Of a stretch of 7,301 bases of DNA, positions 1 to 4,945 are shown piece after piece. The stretch covers positions 1 to 7,301 of the forward strand of contig JAOUDR010000128.1 of NCBI GenBank assembly GCA_029859185.1, written 5' to 3'. The translations under genes were made by a program, and so were the position numbers. The notes under the pieces were generated by a model. The model searched no databases and was not told where the DNA came from. It saw only the letters and a program-made list of their open reading frames with translations. Within the stretch, counting starts at the first letter, position 1; each line of letters opens with the position of its first letter. This DNA is from Gemmatimonadota bacterium (lineage in GTDB: Bacteria; Gemmatimonadota; Gemmatimonadetes; Gemmatimonadales; GWC2-71-9).

Positions 1-236
1 TGGAGCCGGACGCGCCGGCGGTCGGGAAGAGCCCAGTGACGCTTCACCTTCGGCACGTGACCGGGGCAACCGTCATCGCGGTCGTTCGCGCGGGCAGTGT
101 GCTCCACAACCCCGACCCATCGCACCGGTTCGACGTCGGTGACTCCGTGGTCCTCGTGGGCGACGACGATGCACTGCTGGCTGCGCGGGCGCTGTTCGTG
201 GCCCCCCCGGTGGCGGAGCCGCCACCCCGGCCCTAG
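1..236 (+). CDS. C-terminal fragment of an RCK_C/TrkA-C domain protein, probably a cation:proton antiporter or K+ transport protein
   Basis: Only the last 77 residues are in the window; the frame is open from the left edge and ends at TAG 234-236. The fragment reads as an RCK_C (TrkA_C) domain. It has a GATVIAVVRAG strand-turn (codons from about 63), then a short N-P-D-P segment, then FDVGDSVVLVGDDDALLAA, where the G-D-x-V-x-L-V-G strand and following helix are typical. The tail is proline-rich (VAEPPPRP). RCK_C domains sit at the C-terminus of Kef/CPA2 antiporters, Trk/Ktr regulatory subunits and some K+ channels, where they bind regulatory ligands on the cytoplasmic side. The N(P) motif and terminal position resemble CPA2 antiporters best, but the transmembrane and RCK_N parts are outside the window, so the parent protein is an inference. 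The gene converges on the deacetylase gene with a 6-bp gap. Confidence 0.75.
   Translation, partial: EPDAPAVGKSPVTLHLRHVTGATVIAVVRAGSVLHNPDPSHRFDVGDSVVLVGDDDALLAARALFVAPPVAEPPPRP
209..226. terminator. GC-rich hairpin at the convergent 3' ends, possible bidirectional transcript end
   Basis: The arms GGTGGCGG (209-216) and CCGCCACC (219-226) are perfectly complementary around AG, which gives at least a 7-bp stem with a tetraloop. It lies in the last codons of the RCK_C gene, 7 bases before its stop, and about 17 bases past the stop of the converging deacetylase gene. There is no T-tract on either strand, so a classical intrinsic terminator is not shown. It could instead stabilise 3' ends or simply reflect proline/glycine-rich coding. 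Confidence 0.3.
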
Positions 237-242
237 CCACCG

Positions 243-1145
243 TCAGGCGGCGACGGCCGCGCGGACCGTGGCGACGTGGATGTCCACCGTATCGGCCACC
301 TCGACCGCGTACCCGCCCGCCATGGTCACCGCGACGGGGATCCCAACGCTCCGCAGCGTGCCACAGACGATGCGGTCGCGCTCCGCGAGCCCGTGTTTCG
401 TGAGTGCCAGCCGCCCCAGCCGGTCGTGTTCGTACGGGTCGGCACCCGAGACGTACACGGCGAGATCCGGCTCGCTGCGCGCGAGCGCGTCTCCCAGGGC
501 CTCCTCGAGCAGCGTCAGGTACGCGTCGTCGGTCGTCCGGTCCGGGAGCGGCACTCCCAGATCACACGGCTCCTTCTCGAACGGGAAGTTCCGTTCGGCG
601 TAGACGTCCAGCGTGAAGACCGACGGATCTCCCCGGAAGACAGCGGCCGTGCCGTTGCCCTGATGCACGTCCGTGTCCACCACGAGCACGCGGCGCACGA
701 CCCGGTCCGCCTGGAGTACCCTGACCGCGACCGCGGTGTCGTTGAACACGCAGTAGCCCTCGCCCCGGCCCGGAAAGGCGTGATGCGTTCCACCAGCCAG
801 GTTCACGCCGACCCCGTACTGGAGCGCCGCGCGACACGCCGCCAGGGTCGCCCCCGCCGACCGCCGCGACCGCTCGACCATCTCGGGCGACCAGGGAAAC
901 CCGACGCGACGCTGCTCGGCCCGCGGCAGCGTCCCCTGCACCACCGCGGCGACGTAGCCGGCGTCATGGGCCAGGTGGAGCTGCGCGTCCGCCACCCCGC
1001 TGGGCACCTCCATCCAGTGCGATGGTGCCAGTCCCACATCCATGACGCGTTCCCGGAGGAGACGGTATTTCTCCATCGGGAAGCGGTGTCCGGGCGGGAG
1101 CGGAACGACGAACTCGTCGCTGTAGAAGATGCGGGCGGTCAGCAC
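243..1145 (-). CDS. Histone deacetylase-family (arginase/deacetylase fold) zinc amidohydrolase
   Basis: A 300-residue protein, the usual size for bacterial members of the HDAC/AcuC/acetylpolyamine amidohydrolase superfamily, which hydrolyse acyl-amide bonds (acetyl-lysine or small acylated amines) with Zn2+. The signature sites are all present. GGTHHAF gives the tandem catalytic His121-His122, followed by GEGYCVFND (128-136). DTDVHQGNGT (157-166) supplies zinc ligands Asp159 and His161, SGADPYEHDRLGRL (233-246) supplies the third ligand Asp236, and AGGY (276-279) supplies the transition-state Tyr279. There is no signal peptide or membrane segment, so it is cytoplasmic. The start is GTG at 1145. 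It has no strong Shine-Dalgarno, but it keeps the family's N-terminal IFYSDEF and PPGHRFPMEKY segments and lies just downstream of a plausible promoter. The DVHQGNG form resembles class IV (HDAC11-like) enzymes. The substrate cannot be told from sequence, and no acs or acuA partner lies beside it. Confidence 0.92.
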   Translation of the reverse strand: MLTARIFYSDEFVVPLPPGHRFPMEKYRLLRERVMDVGLAPSHWMEVPSGVADAQLHLAHDAGYVAAVVQGTLPRAEQRRVGFPWSPEMVERSRRSAGATLAACRAALQYGVGVNLAGGTHHAFPGRGEGYCVFNDTAVAVRVLQADRVVRRVLVVDTDVHQGNGTAAVFRGDPSVFTLDVYAERNFPFEKEPCDLGVPLPDRTTDDAYLTLLEEALGDALARSEPDLAVYVSGADPYEHDRLGRLALTKHGLAERDRIVCGTLRSVGIPVAVTMAGGYAVEVADTVDIHVATVRAAVAA

Positions 1146-1169
1146 GAGTCCCGGAAGGAATGGGCCGCA

Positions 1170-1198
1170 ATGTGACCCACCGCACGCGCTGCGGTCAA
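1170..1198 (-). promoter_or_regulatory. Candidate sigma70-type promoter for the deacetylase gene
   Basis: On the minus strand TTGACC (1198-1193, five of six matches to TTGACA) is followed after 17 bases by TCACAT (1175-1170, three of six matches to TATAAT). Transcription would begin near 1163, leaving a short leader of about 18 bases before the GTG start at 1145. The -35 and the spacing are good and the -10 is poor, so this is a candidate only. Confidence 0.33.
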
Positions 1199-1236
1199 GC
1201 CAAGGCGATTCGTGAGCACCATCACGCCGGCAGTGT

Positions 1237-1260
1237 CACCGGGGGCACAGCGTCCCGGTG
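1237..1260. repeat. 7-bp inverted repeat in the divergent intergenic region, possible operator
   Basis: CACCGGG (1237-1243) and CCCGGTG (1254-1260) are perfect inverted copies separated by 10 bases. The right arm abuts an AT-rich promoter-like stretch on the plus strand, and the left arm lies 38 bases from the minus-strand -35 candidate. The position and arm size suit a dimeric regulator that could act on both divergent genes. No specific regulator is recognised, and no regulator gene is in the window. Confidence 0.35.
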
Positions 1261-1277
1261 TATTATTGTAGGGTATG
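1261..1277 (+). promoter_or_regulatory. AT-rich promoter-like island upstream of the lipoprotein pair
   Basis: TATTATTG (1261-1268), followed by TAGGGTATG, is the only AT-rich island in an otherwise very GC-rich intergenic region, about 80-90 bases before the lipoprotein start. TATTAT would serve as a -10, but no recognisable TTGACA-like -35 lies 16-18 bases upstream, where the inverted repeat sits instead. TATTATTG also matches the Bacteroidetes -7 consensus TAnnTTTG at all but one base, a loose parallel since Gemmatimonadota belong to the same FCB grouping. Without a -33 element this stays speculative. Confidence 0.3.
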
Positions 1278-1344
1278 CGGCGGCATTCGCGCTTGAGGTT
1301 GGCCGCCGCTCGGATCTCACGTGTTCTCACCCGGCATCTCGTCC

Positions 1345-1349
1345 GGAGG
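1345..1349 (+). promoter_or_regulatory. Shine-Dalgarno GGAGG of the first lipoprotein gene
   Basis: GGAGG lies 5 bases before the ATG at 1355. It fixes the start there rather than at the in-frame ATG at 1160, because the 1355 start places a lipoprotein signal peptide exactly at the N-terminus. Confidence 0.85.
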
Positions 1350-1354
1350 TATCC

Positions 1355-2383
1355 ATGTTCAGGAAGCTCACCGCTGTGACCCTGTTGGCGCTTGTCGCCG
1401 CCTGCAGCGATTCGACGGCACCTGAGGACTTCTCCCCAACTGACGCCCGAACCAAAGCCGATGCGGTGCTCTCGGTGCTGAACGGCAACACCGCGCTGGC
1501 CAGCCTGGGCGTGCTGGCGCCCTACATGAGCCTGAGCGTGGCGCAGATGGCGCTGGCAACCGTTCCGTTCGACCCTACTGACGCCCCGTCCGCGACGGCG
1601 CGGCTCCAGGCGATGGCTGGCGCGGGATTGAGCTTTGGCAGCGCCGCGCCGCTGGCAATCTTCCCCGCGAACCTGCTCGGCACGACCTTCGTCTTCGATC
1701 CTGACTCCGGTCGCTACGTGCTGGATCCCAATGCCACGGGAGCGCCGGCTGCGGGCATCCGCATGACCCTGTACGCCGTCGATCCCGTGATCGGTCAGAT
1801 CCTGATGCCGCTGAATCCGGTGGGCTACCTGGATCTCATCGACGTCTCGACACCGGCGACCGACGCGGTGCGGATCCTCGCCGTCATCGGCACGACCCCG
1901 TACCTCGACTACACCGCGAGCGTGACGGTGACCACCTCGTCCGCCACCATCGCGGCCGAGGGCTTCCTGTCCAATGGGTCCCAGCAGGTGGACTTCGACC
2001 TCTCCCTCACCGCGACGCAATCGAGCATCGGACTTGACTACCTGCTGAGCAGCGGTGGGAACTCGGTCCAGTTGGTGGCCACGGTCGGTGCCGGCGAGAA
2101 TGACCTCACCGCGACCCTGACGGTGCGGGGCGGCGGCGACACAGTGGTGATGACCGTGACGGTCACCCCCTCGACGCTGTCGGGCCAGATCACGTACAAT
2201 GGTGGGGTTGCGGTCACGATCTCGGGGACACCCGACTCGCCGATGTTCGCGCGGCCCGACGGGACCCCGCTCACCGAAGCAGAGCTCGGCGCACTGGTGG
2301 CGCTCGGCGATATCATCGAGGGACTGTTTGACGCGTTCGACAACCTTCTGGCCCCCGCGTTCGTGGTGTTTGTCATCACCTAA
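1355..2383 (+). CDS. Predicted secreted lipoprotein of unknown function, beta-rich
   Basis: A 342-residue protein with a classic lipoprotein signal peptide: positively charged FRK, hydrophobic TAVTLLALV, and a lipobox VAAC with Cys17 as the lipidation site. The mature N-terminus SDSTAPEDFSPTDA is a flexible tether of a type common in Gemmatimonadota lipoproteins. A helical, Ala/Leu-rich segment follows (about 30-70), then a segment with FPANLLGTTFVFDPDSG (103-119), RMTLYAVDP (136-144) and VGYLDLIDVS (156-165). Residues 188-290 are long alternating hydrophobic/Thr-Ser strands such as ASVTVTT, VQLVATV, LTATLTV and VVMTVTV, which suggests a beta-sandwich or meander. A C-terminal amphipathic helix (307-330) ends the chain. 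I do not recognise a named domain, and no catalytic motif is visible. It is likely anchored in the outer membrane or periplasm. A second lipoprotein gene begins 7 bases after its stop, so they are probably co-transcribed. Confidence 0.87.
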   Translation: MFRKLTAVTLLALVAACSDSTAPEDFSPTDARTKADAVLSVLNGNTALASLGVLAPYMSLSVAQMALATVPFDPTDAPSATARLQAMAGAGLSFGSAAPLAIFPANLLGTTFVFDPDSGRYVLDPNATGAPAAGIRMTLYAVDPVIGQILMPLNPVGYLDLIDVSTPATDAVRILAVIGTTPYLDYTASVTVTTSSATIAAEGFLSNGSQQVDFDLSLTATQSSIGLDYLLSSGGNSVQLVATVGAGENDLTATLTVRGGGDTVVMTVTVTPSTLSGQITYNGGVAVTISGTPDSPMFARPDGTPLTEAELGALVALGDIIEGLFDAFDNLLAPAFVVFVIT

Positions 2384-2390
2384 CCGGTTG

Positions 2391-3194
2391 GTGGCGCACC
2401 GGATCGCGCACGTCCTGGTGGCCGGCGCGGCCGCACTCCTCGCAGGGTGCGACGCGCCGGCCGCTACGTCAGAACCCATCTTCCTGTCCGGCCGCGCGGT
2501 CGAACCCGACGGAGACTCGCTGTTCGCCGTGACCGCGGGGGACGCGGGCGCGCTCCTCATCTACGATGCTTCGGGTCGTGTCCGGGATACCCTCGGTCTC
2601 GGCCTGCTCCGCAACCCGGTCCACGTCCAGCTCCAGGGCGATGCCTGGTACGTGTCCGATCTCGAGGACGGGGCGCCCGTGGTGGTGGTGCTCGGACGGG
2701 ACGGCACCCTGCGCCGGCGCGTTCCGCTGGCCGGCATTGCCACGCAGCCGCACCAGTTCGCGGTCCTCGCCGATGGTGCCATCGTGGTCGAGGGCAGCGC
2801 CGGCAGCCTGGTTGCGGTCCGCGAGGACAGCGTCTCGACGTTCGCGGTGGTGGAGATCGGCAAGCGGCCGAGTTTGGTGACGGGCGCCGGTGGCGGTGTG
2901 CTGCACGCCATTCCCGATCAGACCATCACGCTCTATAACGGCTTCGGGAACATCCGGTGGCGCGTCGAGTGGCCCTGGGCGGAGAGCGCCTTCGTGAGTG
3001 CCATTGGCGAGGATTCCCGGGGCCGCATCCACTTCATCGCCGGGGTCGCGCGCGACAACACGTTCGTGGCCTACTCGATGACGCCGGGCACGGGCGAAGT
3101 GGTCTGGTGGTCGGAGCCCCAACGGGGTGCGTCGTTCGAAGTGAGTCGCCTCGGCAAGCTCTCACCGGCCGAGGACCCCTGGGCCACTCCGTGA
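2391..3194 (+). CDS. Predicted lipoprotein with beta-propeller-like repeats
   Basis: A 267-residue protein starting at GTG 2391 (the adjacent TTG at 2388 is the alternative). There is no good Shine-Dalgarno, but the start lies 7 bases after the previous stop, so translational coupling is likely. The signal peptide ends in lipobox LAGC with Cys20. From about residue 30 the chain shows five related strand-turn-strand units near 55-70 (LLIYDASGRVRDTLG), 98-114 (VVVLGRDGTLRRRVPLA), 140-156, 179-195 (ITLYNGFGNIRWRV) and 226-242. They are spaced about 39-47 residues apart, with a D/N-x-x-G turn in most copies. That period fits blades of an NHL/SMP-30-like or six-bladed beta-propeller, usually a binding or scaffold fold. 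No catalytic residues can be assigned. It is a likely partner of the preceding lipoprotein. It ends 43 bases before the converging dnaJ stop, with no obvious terminator hairpin between. Confidence 0.8.
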   Translation: MAHRIAHVLVAGAAALLAGCDAPAATSEPIFLSGRAVEPDGDSLFAVTAGDAGALLIYDASGRVRDTLGLGLLRNPVHVQLQGDAWYVSDLEDGAPVVVVLGRDGTLRRRVPLAGIATQPHQFAVLADGAIVVEGSAGSLVAVREDSVSTFAVVEIGKRPSLVTGAGGGVLHAIPDQTITLYNGFGNIRWRVEWPWAESAFVSAIGEDSRGRIHFIAGVARDNTFVAYSMTPGTGEVVWWSEPQRGASFEVSRLGKLSPAEDPWATP

Positions 3195-3237
3195 CAGCCG
3201 CCGCGCTGCCCCTCCTGCCTTCGCCCGGCAATCGATC

Positions 3238-4323
3238 CTAGTACTTCAACCCGGCCTTGTCCGCGAACTCCCGGAGCAGCGCTTCCTGCTCGGGGTTGAC
3301 CTGCTCAGGAATGTGAACCTGGATTTCGACCAACTGGTCGCCCCGCTTACCGCGATCCTCGATCCCCTGCCCCCGAATCCGGAACTTCCGGCCGGGCTGC
3401 GTGCCGGCCGGAACGCGGAGCACCACCCGCCGCCCTTCCACGGTCCGCACCCGTACGCGCGTCCCGAACACGGCCTGCGCCAGATTGATCGGCACCGTGC
3501 AGACGATGTCCGGCCCCTCCCGACGGAGGAACTTGTCCGGCGCGACCGTCACGGTCACCACGACGTCGCCGACTGCGCCGTCCTGGCCGCGTTGGCCCTG
3601 GCCCTTGAGTCGGAGCTTGTGCCCGGACTCCACGCCGGCCGGCACGTCCACCATGAGACGCCGCTCGACCTGGACGTCCCCGCGACCACCACAGCGGTCA
3701 CACGCAGCGCTTGCGACCCGGCCCCGTGCCCGGCAGGCGGGACACGGTCGCTTCACGGCAAACGCGCCCTGCCCGAACGCGATCTCCCCGCGACCCTGGC
3801 ACTCCTTGCAGAGCGAGATGGACGCGCCGGGCGCCGCCCCGGATCCCCCGCAGACGGGGCAGGCCTCGGTGACATTCAGCGTGACCGGTACCCGGCCGCC
3901 AAGCGCCGAGACCTTGAACGGCACGGTAGCCGCGATCTCCACGACCTCGGGGGGCTCGGCTCGGCGGCCCTTCCCGAAGATCGACGAGAATAGGTCGCCG
4001 AGCCCACCGAACCCGTCGAAGCCCTTCGTGAAGTCGAAATCCTCGGCCCGCGGGCGAGCGGCGCCACCCCCCGAGCCCCCCCCCGCACGCGGCGTGAAGG
4101 CGCCGAACCGACGCATCAGATCGTACTGTTTCCGCTTCTCGGGATCGCTGAGCACACCGTGCGCTTCTGAGATCTGCTTGAAGCGTTCGGCCGCCGACGG
4201 GTTATTGGGGTTGGCGTCTGGATGGTACTGCTTGGCCAGCCGGCGGTAGGCCTTCTTGATGTCGTCGGCCCCCGCCTTCTCGCCCACACCCAGAACCTTG
4301 TAGTAGTCCGCGTTCTGCGCCAT
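3238..4323 (-). CDS. dnaJ: Chaperone protein DnaJ (type I Hsp40)
   Basis: DnaJ delivers unfolded substrates to DnaK and stimulates its ATPase in the cytoplasm. This 361-residue protein has the full type I layout. The J domain (about 5-70) carries the essential HPD at 34-36. A Gly/Phe-rich linker (about 73-120) includes DLF at 110-112, like the DIF motif. Substrate domain I is interrupted by a zinc-binding region with four CxxC pairs: C155/C158, C172/C175, C194/C197 and C208/C211. A second beta domain and C-terminal segment run to about 361. Three pairs keep CxxCxGxG; the third is CPACRARG, with Ala for the first Gly but all cysteines present. The start ATG at 4323 has GGAG 4 bases upstream, overlapping the end of grpE. 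The grpE TGA lies 1 base before the ATG, so the pair is translationally coupled. At 361 residues it is slightly shorter than the E. coli protein (about 376). Confidence 0.96.
   Translation of the reverse strand: MAQNADYYKVLGVGEKAGADDIKKAYRRLAKQYHPDANPNNPSAAERFKQISEAHGVLSDPEKRKQYDLMRRFGAFTPRAGGGSGGGAARPRAEDFDFTKGFDGFGGLGDLFSSIFGKGRRAEPPEVVEIAATVPFKVSALGGRVPVTLNVTEACPVCGGSGAAPGASISLCKECQGRGEIAFGQGAFAVKRPCPACRARGRVASAACDRCGGRGDVQVERRLMVDVPAGVESGHKLRLKGQGQRGQDGAVGDVVVTVTVAPDKFLRREGPDIVCTVPINLAQAVFGTRVRVRTVEGRRVVLRVPAGTQPGRKFRIRGQGIEDRGKRGDQLVEIQVHIPEQVNPEQEALLREFADKAGLKY
3386..3413. repeat. 10-bp perfect inverted repeat inside dnaJ
   Basis: TTCCGGCCGG (3386-3395) and CCGGCCGGAA (3404-3413) flank an 8-base loop. 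The hairpin lies within the codons for the AGTQPGRKFRI segment near the dnaJ C-terminal domain. It is a strong RNA hairpin on either strand, with no T-tract and no intergenic position, so it may be only a coding coincidence in GC-rich DNA. Confidence 0.6.
4076..4084. repeat. Nine-base C homopolymer (poly-G on coding strand) in dnaJ
   Basis: Nine consecutive C bases lie in the Gly-rich linker of dnaJ (codons for G81-G83), with a second run of six at 4067-4072. Such tracts are prone to replication slippage and sequencing error. The reading frame as given is intact through both. Confidence 0.9.
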
Positions 4324-4324
4324 G

Positions 4325-4882
4325 TCACTCCGACGAGAAGATGCGCACCTGCACCCGAGCGGGTCTGAGCAGCGTCCCGTTGAACCGGTAGCCGACCTGG
4401 AAGATCGCCGCGACGGTATGATCCTGCTCGGCGGTCGCTGCCGCTACCGTCGCGATCGCCTCATGCACGGCCGGGTCGAACGCAACGTCGACCTCCTGCA
4501 CCAGCTCGAGTCCCGCCGCACCCAGCTCACGCAGCATCTTGCGTTCCACCAACTCGACCCCGGCAAGCAAATCGGCGGCGGCGGTGACCTCCGGATCCAG
4601 ATGGGCCACCCGCCCCAGGTCGTCCAGGGCGTCGAGCAGTCGCCGCGCGAGGTTCGCCTTTGCCCGGGTCTGGCACTCGTCCTGCTCGCGGGCGCTGCGC
4701 TTGCGGTAGTTGTCGTACTCCGCGGCCAGCCGCAGATAGCGGTCCTTGAGTTCTCCCAGCTCGATCTCGAGCGGGGACGGCTCCGTGCCCGCCACGGCTT
4801 CCTCCACGTCGGAGGCGCCGTCGTCCACGTCGTCCACGGAGCGGTCGTCGGTTTCCTGCGGTTCGGTCGGCTCAGTCATCAT
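4325..4882 (-). CDS. grpE: Nucleotide exchange factor GrpE
   Basis: GrpE releases ADP from DnaK and so resets the Hsp70 cycle. This 185-residue protein is near the family length (E. coli about 197). An acidic, disordered N-terminus (1-37, many D/E) precedes the long dimerising helix. That helix contains LKDRYLRLAAEYDNYRKRSARE (45-66), the conserved region around EYDNYRKR. The C-terminal beta domain carries FDPAVHEAI (135-143) and GYRFNGTLLRPARVQV (164-179), which fit the GrpE signature. The gene begins with two adjacent ATGs (4882 and 4879); the first is chosen, with a weak GGGA about 6 bases upstream. It overlaps functionally with dnaJ, 1 base downstream. No CIRCE element (TTAGCACTC-N9-GAGTGCTAA) or clear sigma32 promoter is visible in the 63-base gap upstream, so heat regulation is not evident. 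Confidence 0.95.
   Translation of the reverse strand: MMTEPTEPQETDDRSVDDVDDGASDVEEAVAGTEPSPLEIELGELKDRYLRLAAEYDNYRKRSAREQDECQTRAKANLARRLLDALDDLGRVAHLDPEVTAAADLLAGVELVERKMLRELGAAGLELVQEVDVAFDPAVHEAIATVAAATAEQDHTVAAIFQVGYRFNGTLLRPARVQVRIFSSE
4328..4331 (-). promoter_or_regulatory. Shine-Dalgarno GGAG of dnaJ within the end of grpE
   Basis: On the minus strand the sequence reads CGGAGTGACATG. GGAG overlaps the last grpE codons, TGA ends grpE, and ATG starts dnaJ 4 bases after GGAG. This supports coupled translation of the two co-chaperones. Confidence 0.7.
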
Positions 4883-4945
4883 TCAAGTTCCCGCACCTAC
4901 ATCGGCGCTGGATGCCAGGTTCCAGGGGTCCGCGCAATCTAACGA

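Noticed and set aside
276..1175. A 299-codon plus-strand frame opposite the deacetylase gene
   Set aside because: The minus-strand frame carries every active-site motif of the HDAC family; the plus frame is Arg/His-rich without motifs.
1160..1354. N-terminal extension of the first lipoprotein from an upstream in-frame ATG
   Set aside because: It would bury the signal peptide internally, runs through the dyad and promoter-like island, and lacks a ribosome site, whereas 1355 has GGAGG at 5 bases.
2382..2389. AACCGGTT palindrome at the start of the second lipoprotein gene
   Set aside because: An 8-bp palindrome in GC-rich DNA is expected often by chance and has no companion site.
1139..2560. 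A 473-codon open frame on the minus strand, longer than the lipoprotein gene it opposes
   Set aside because: The translation is low-complexity Arg/His/Gly-rich with no recognisable motif, while the plus strand has a Shine-Dalgarno, signal peptide and lipobox. Stop codons are rare in antisense frames of GC-rich genes.
3195..3237. Terminator between the propeller lipoprotein and dnaJ
   Set aside because: The 43-bp gap contains only direct copies of CCCGGC-type sequence near it and no convincing inverted repeat or T-tract.
4808..4843. Short GTCGTCCAC direct repeats
   Set aside because: They are codons of the acidic Asp-rich N-terminus of GrpE (DDVDDG), which explains the repetition.
4871..4945. 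Possible heat-shock promoter or terminator in the cinA-grpE gap
   Set aside because: CTTGAA, like a sigma32 -35, lies directly at the grpE start codon with no matching -10 downstream. The only inverted repeat (CTGGA/TCCAG) has a 5-bp stem with no T-tract, and no CIRCE element is present.
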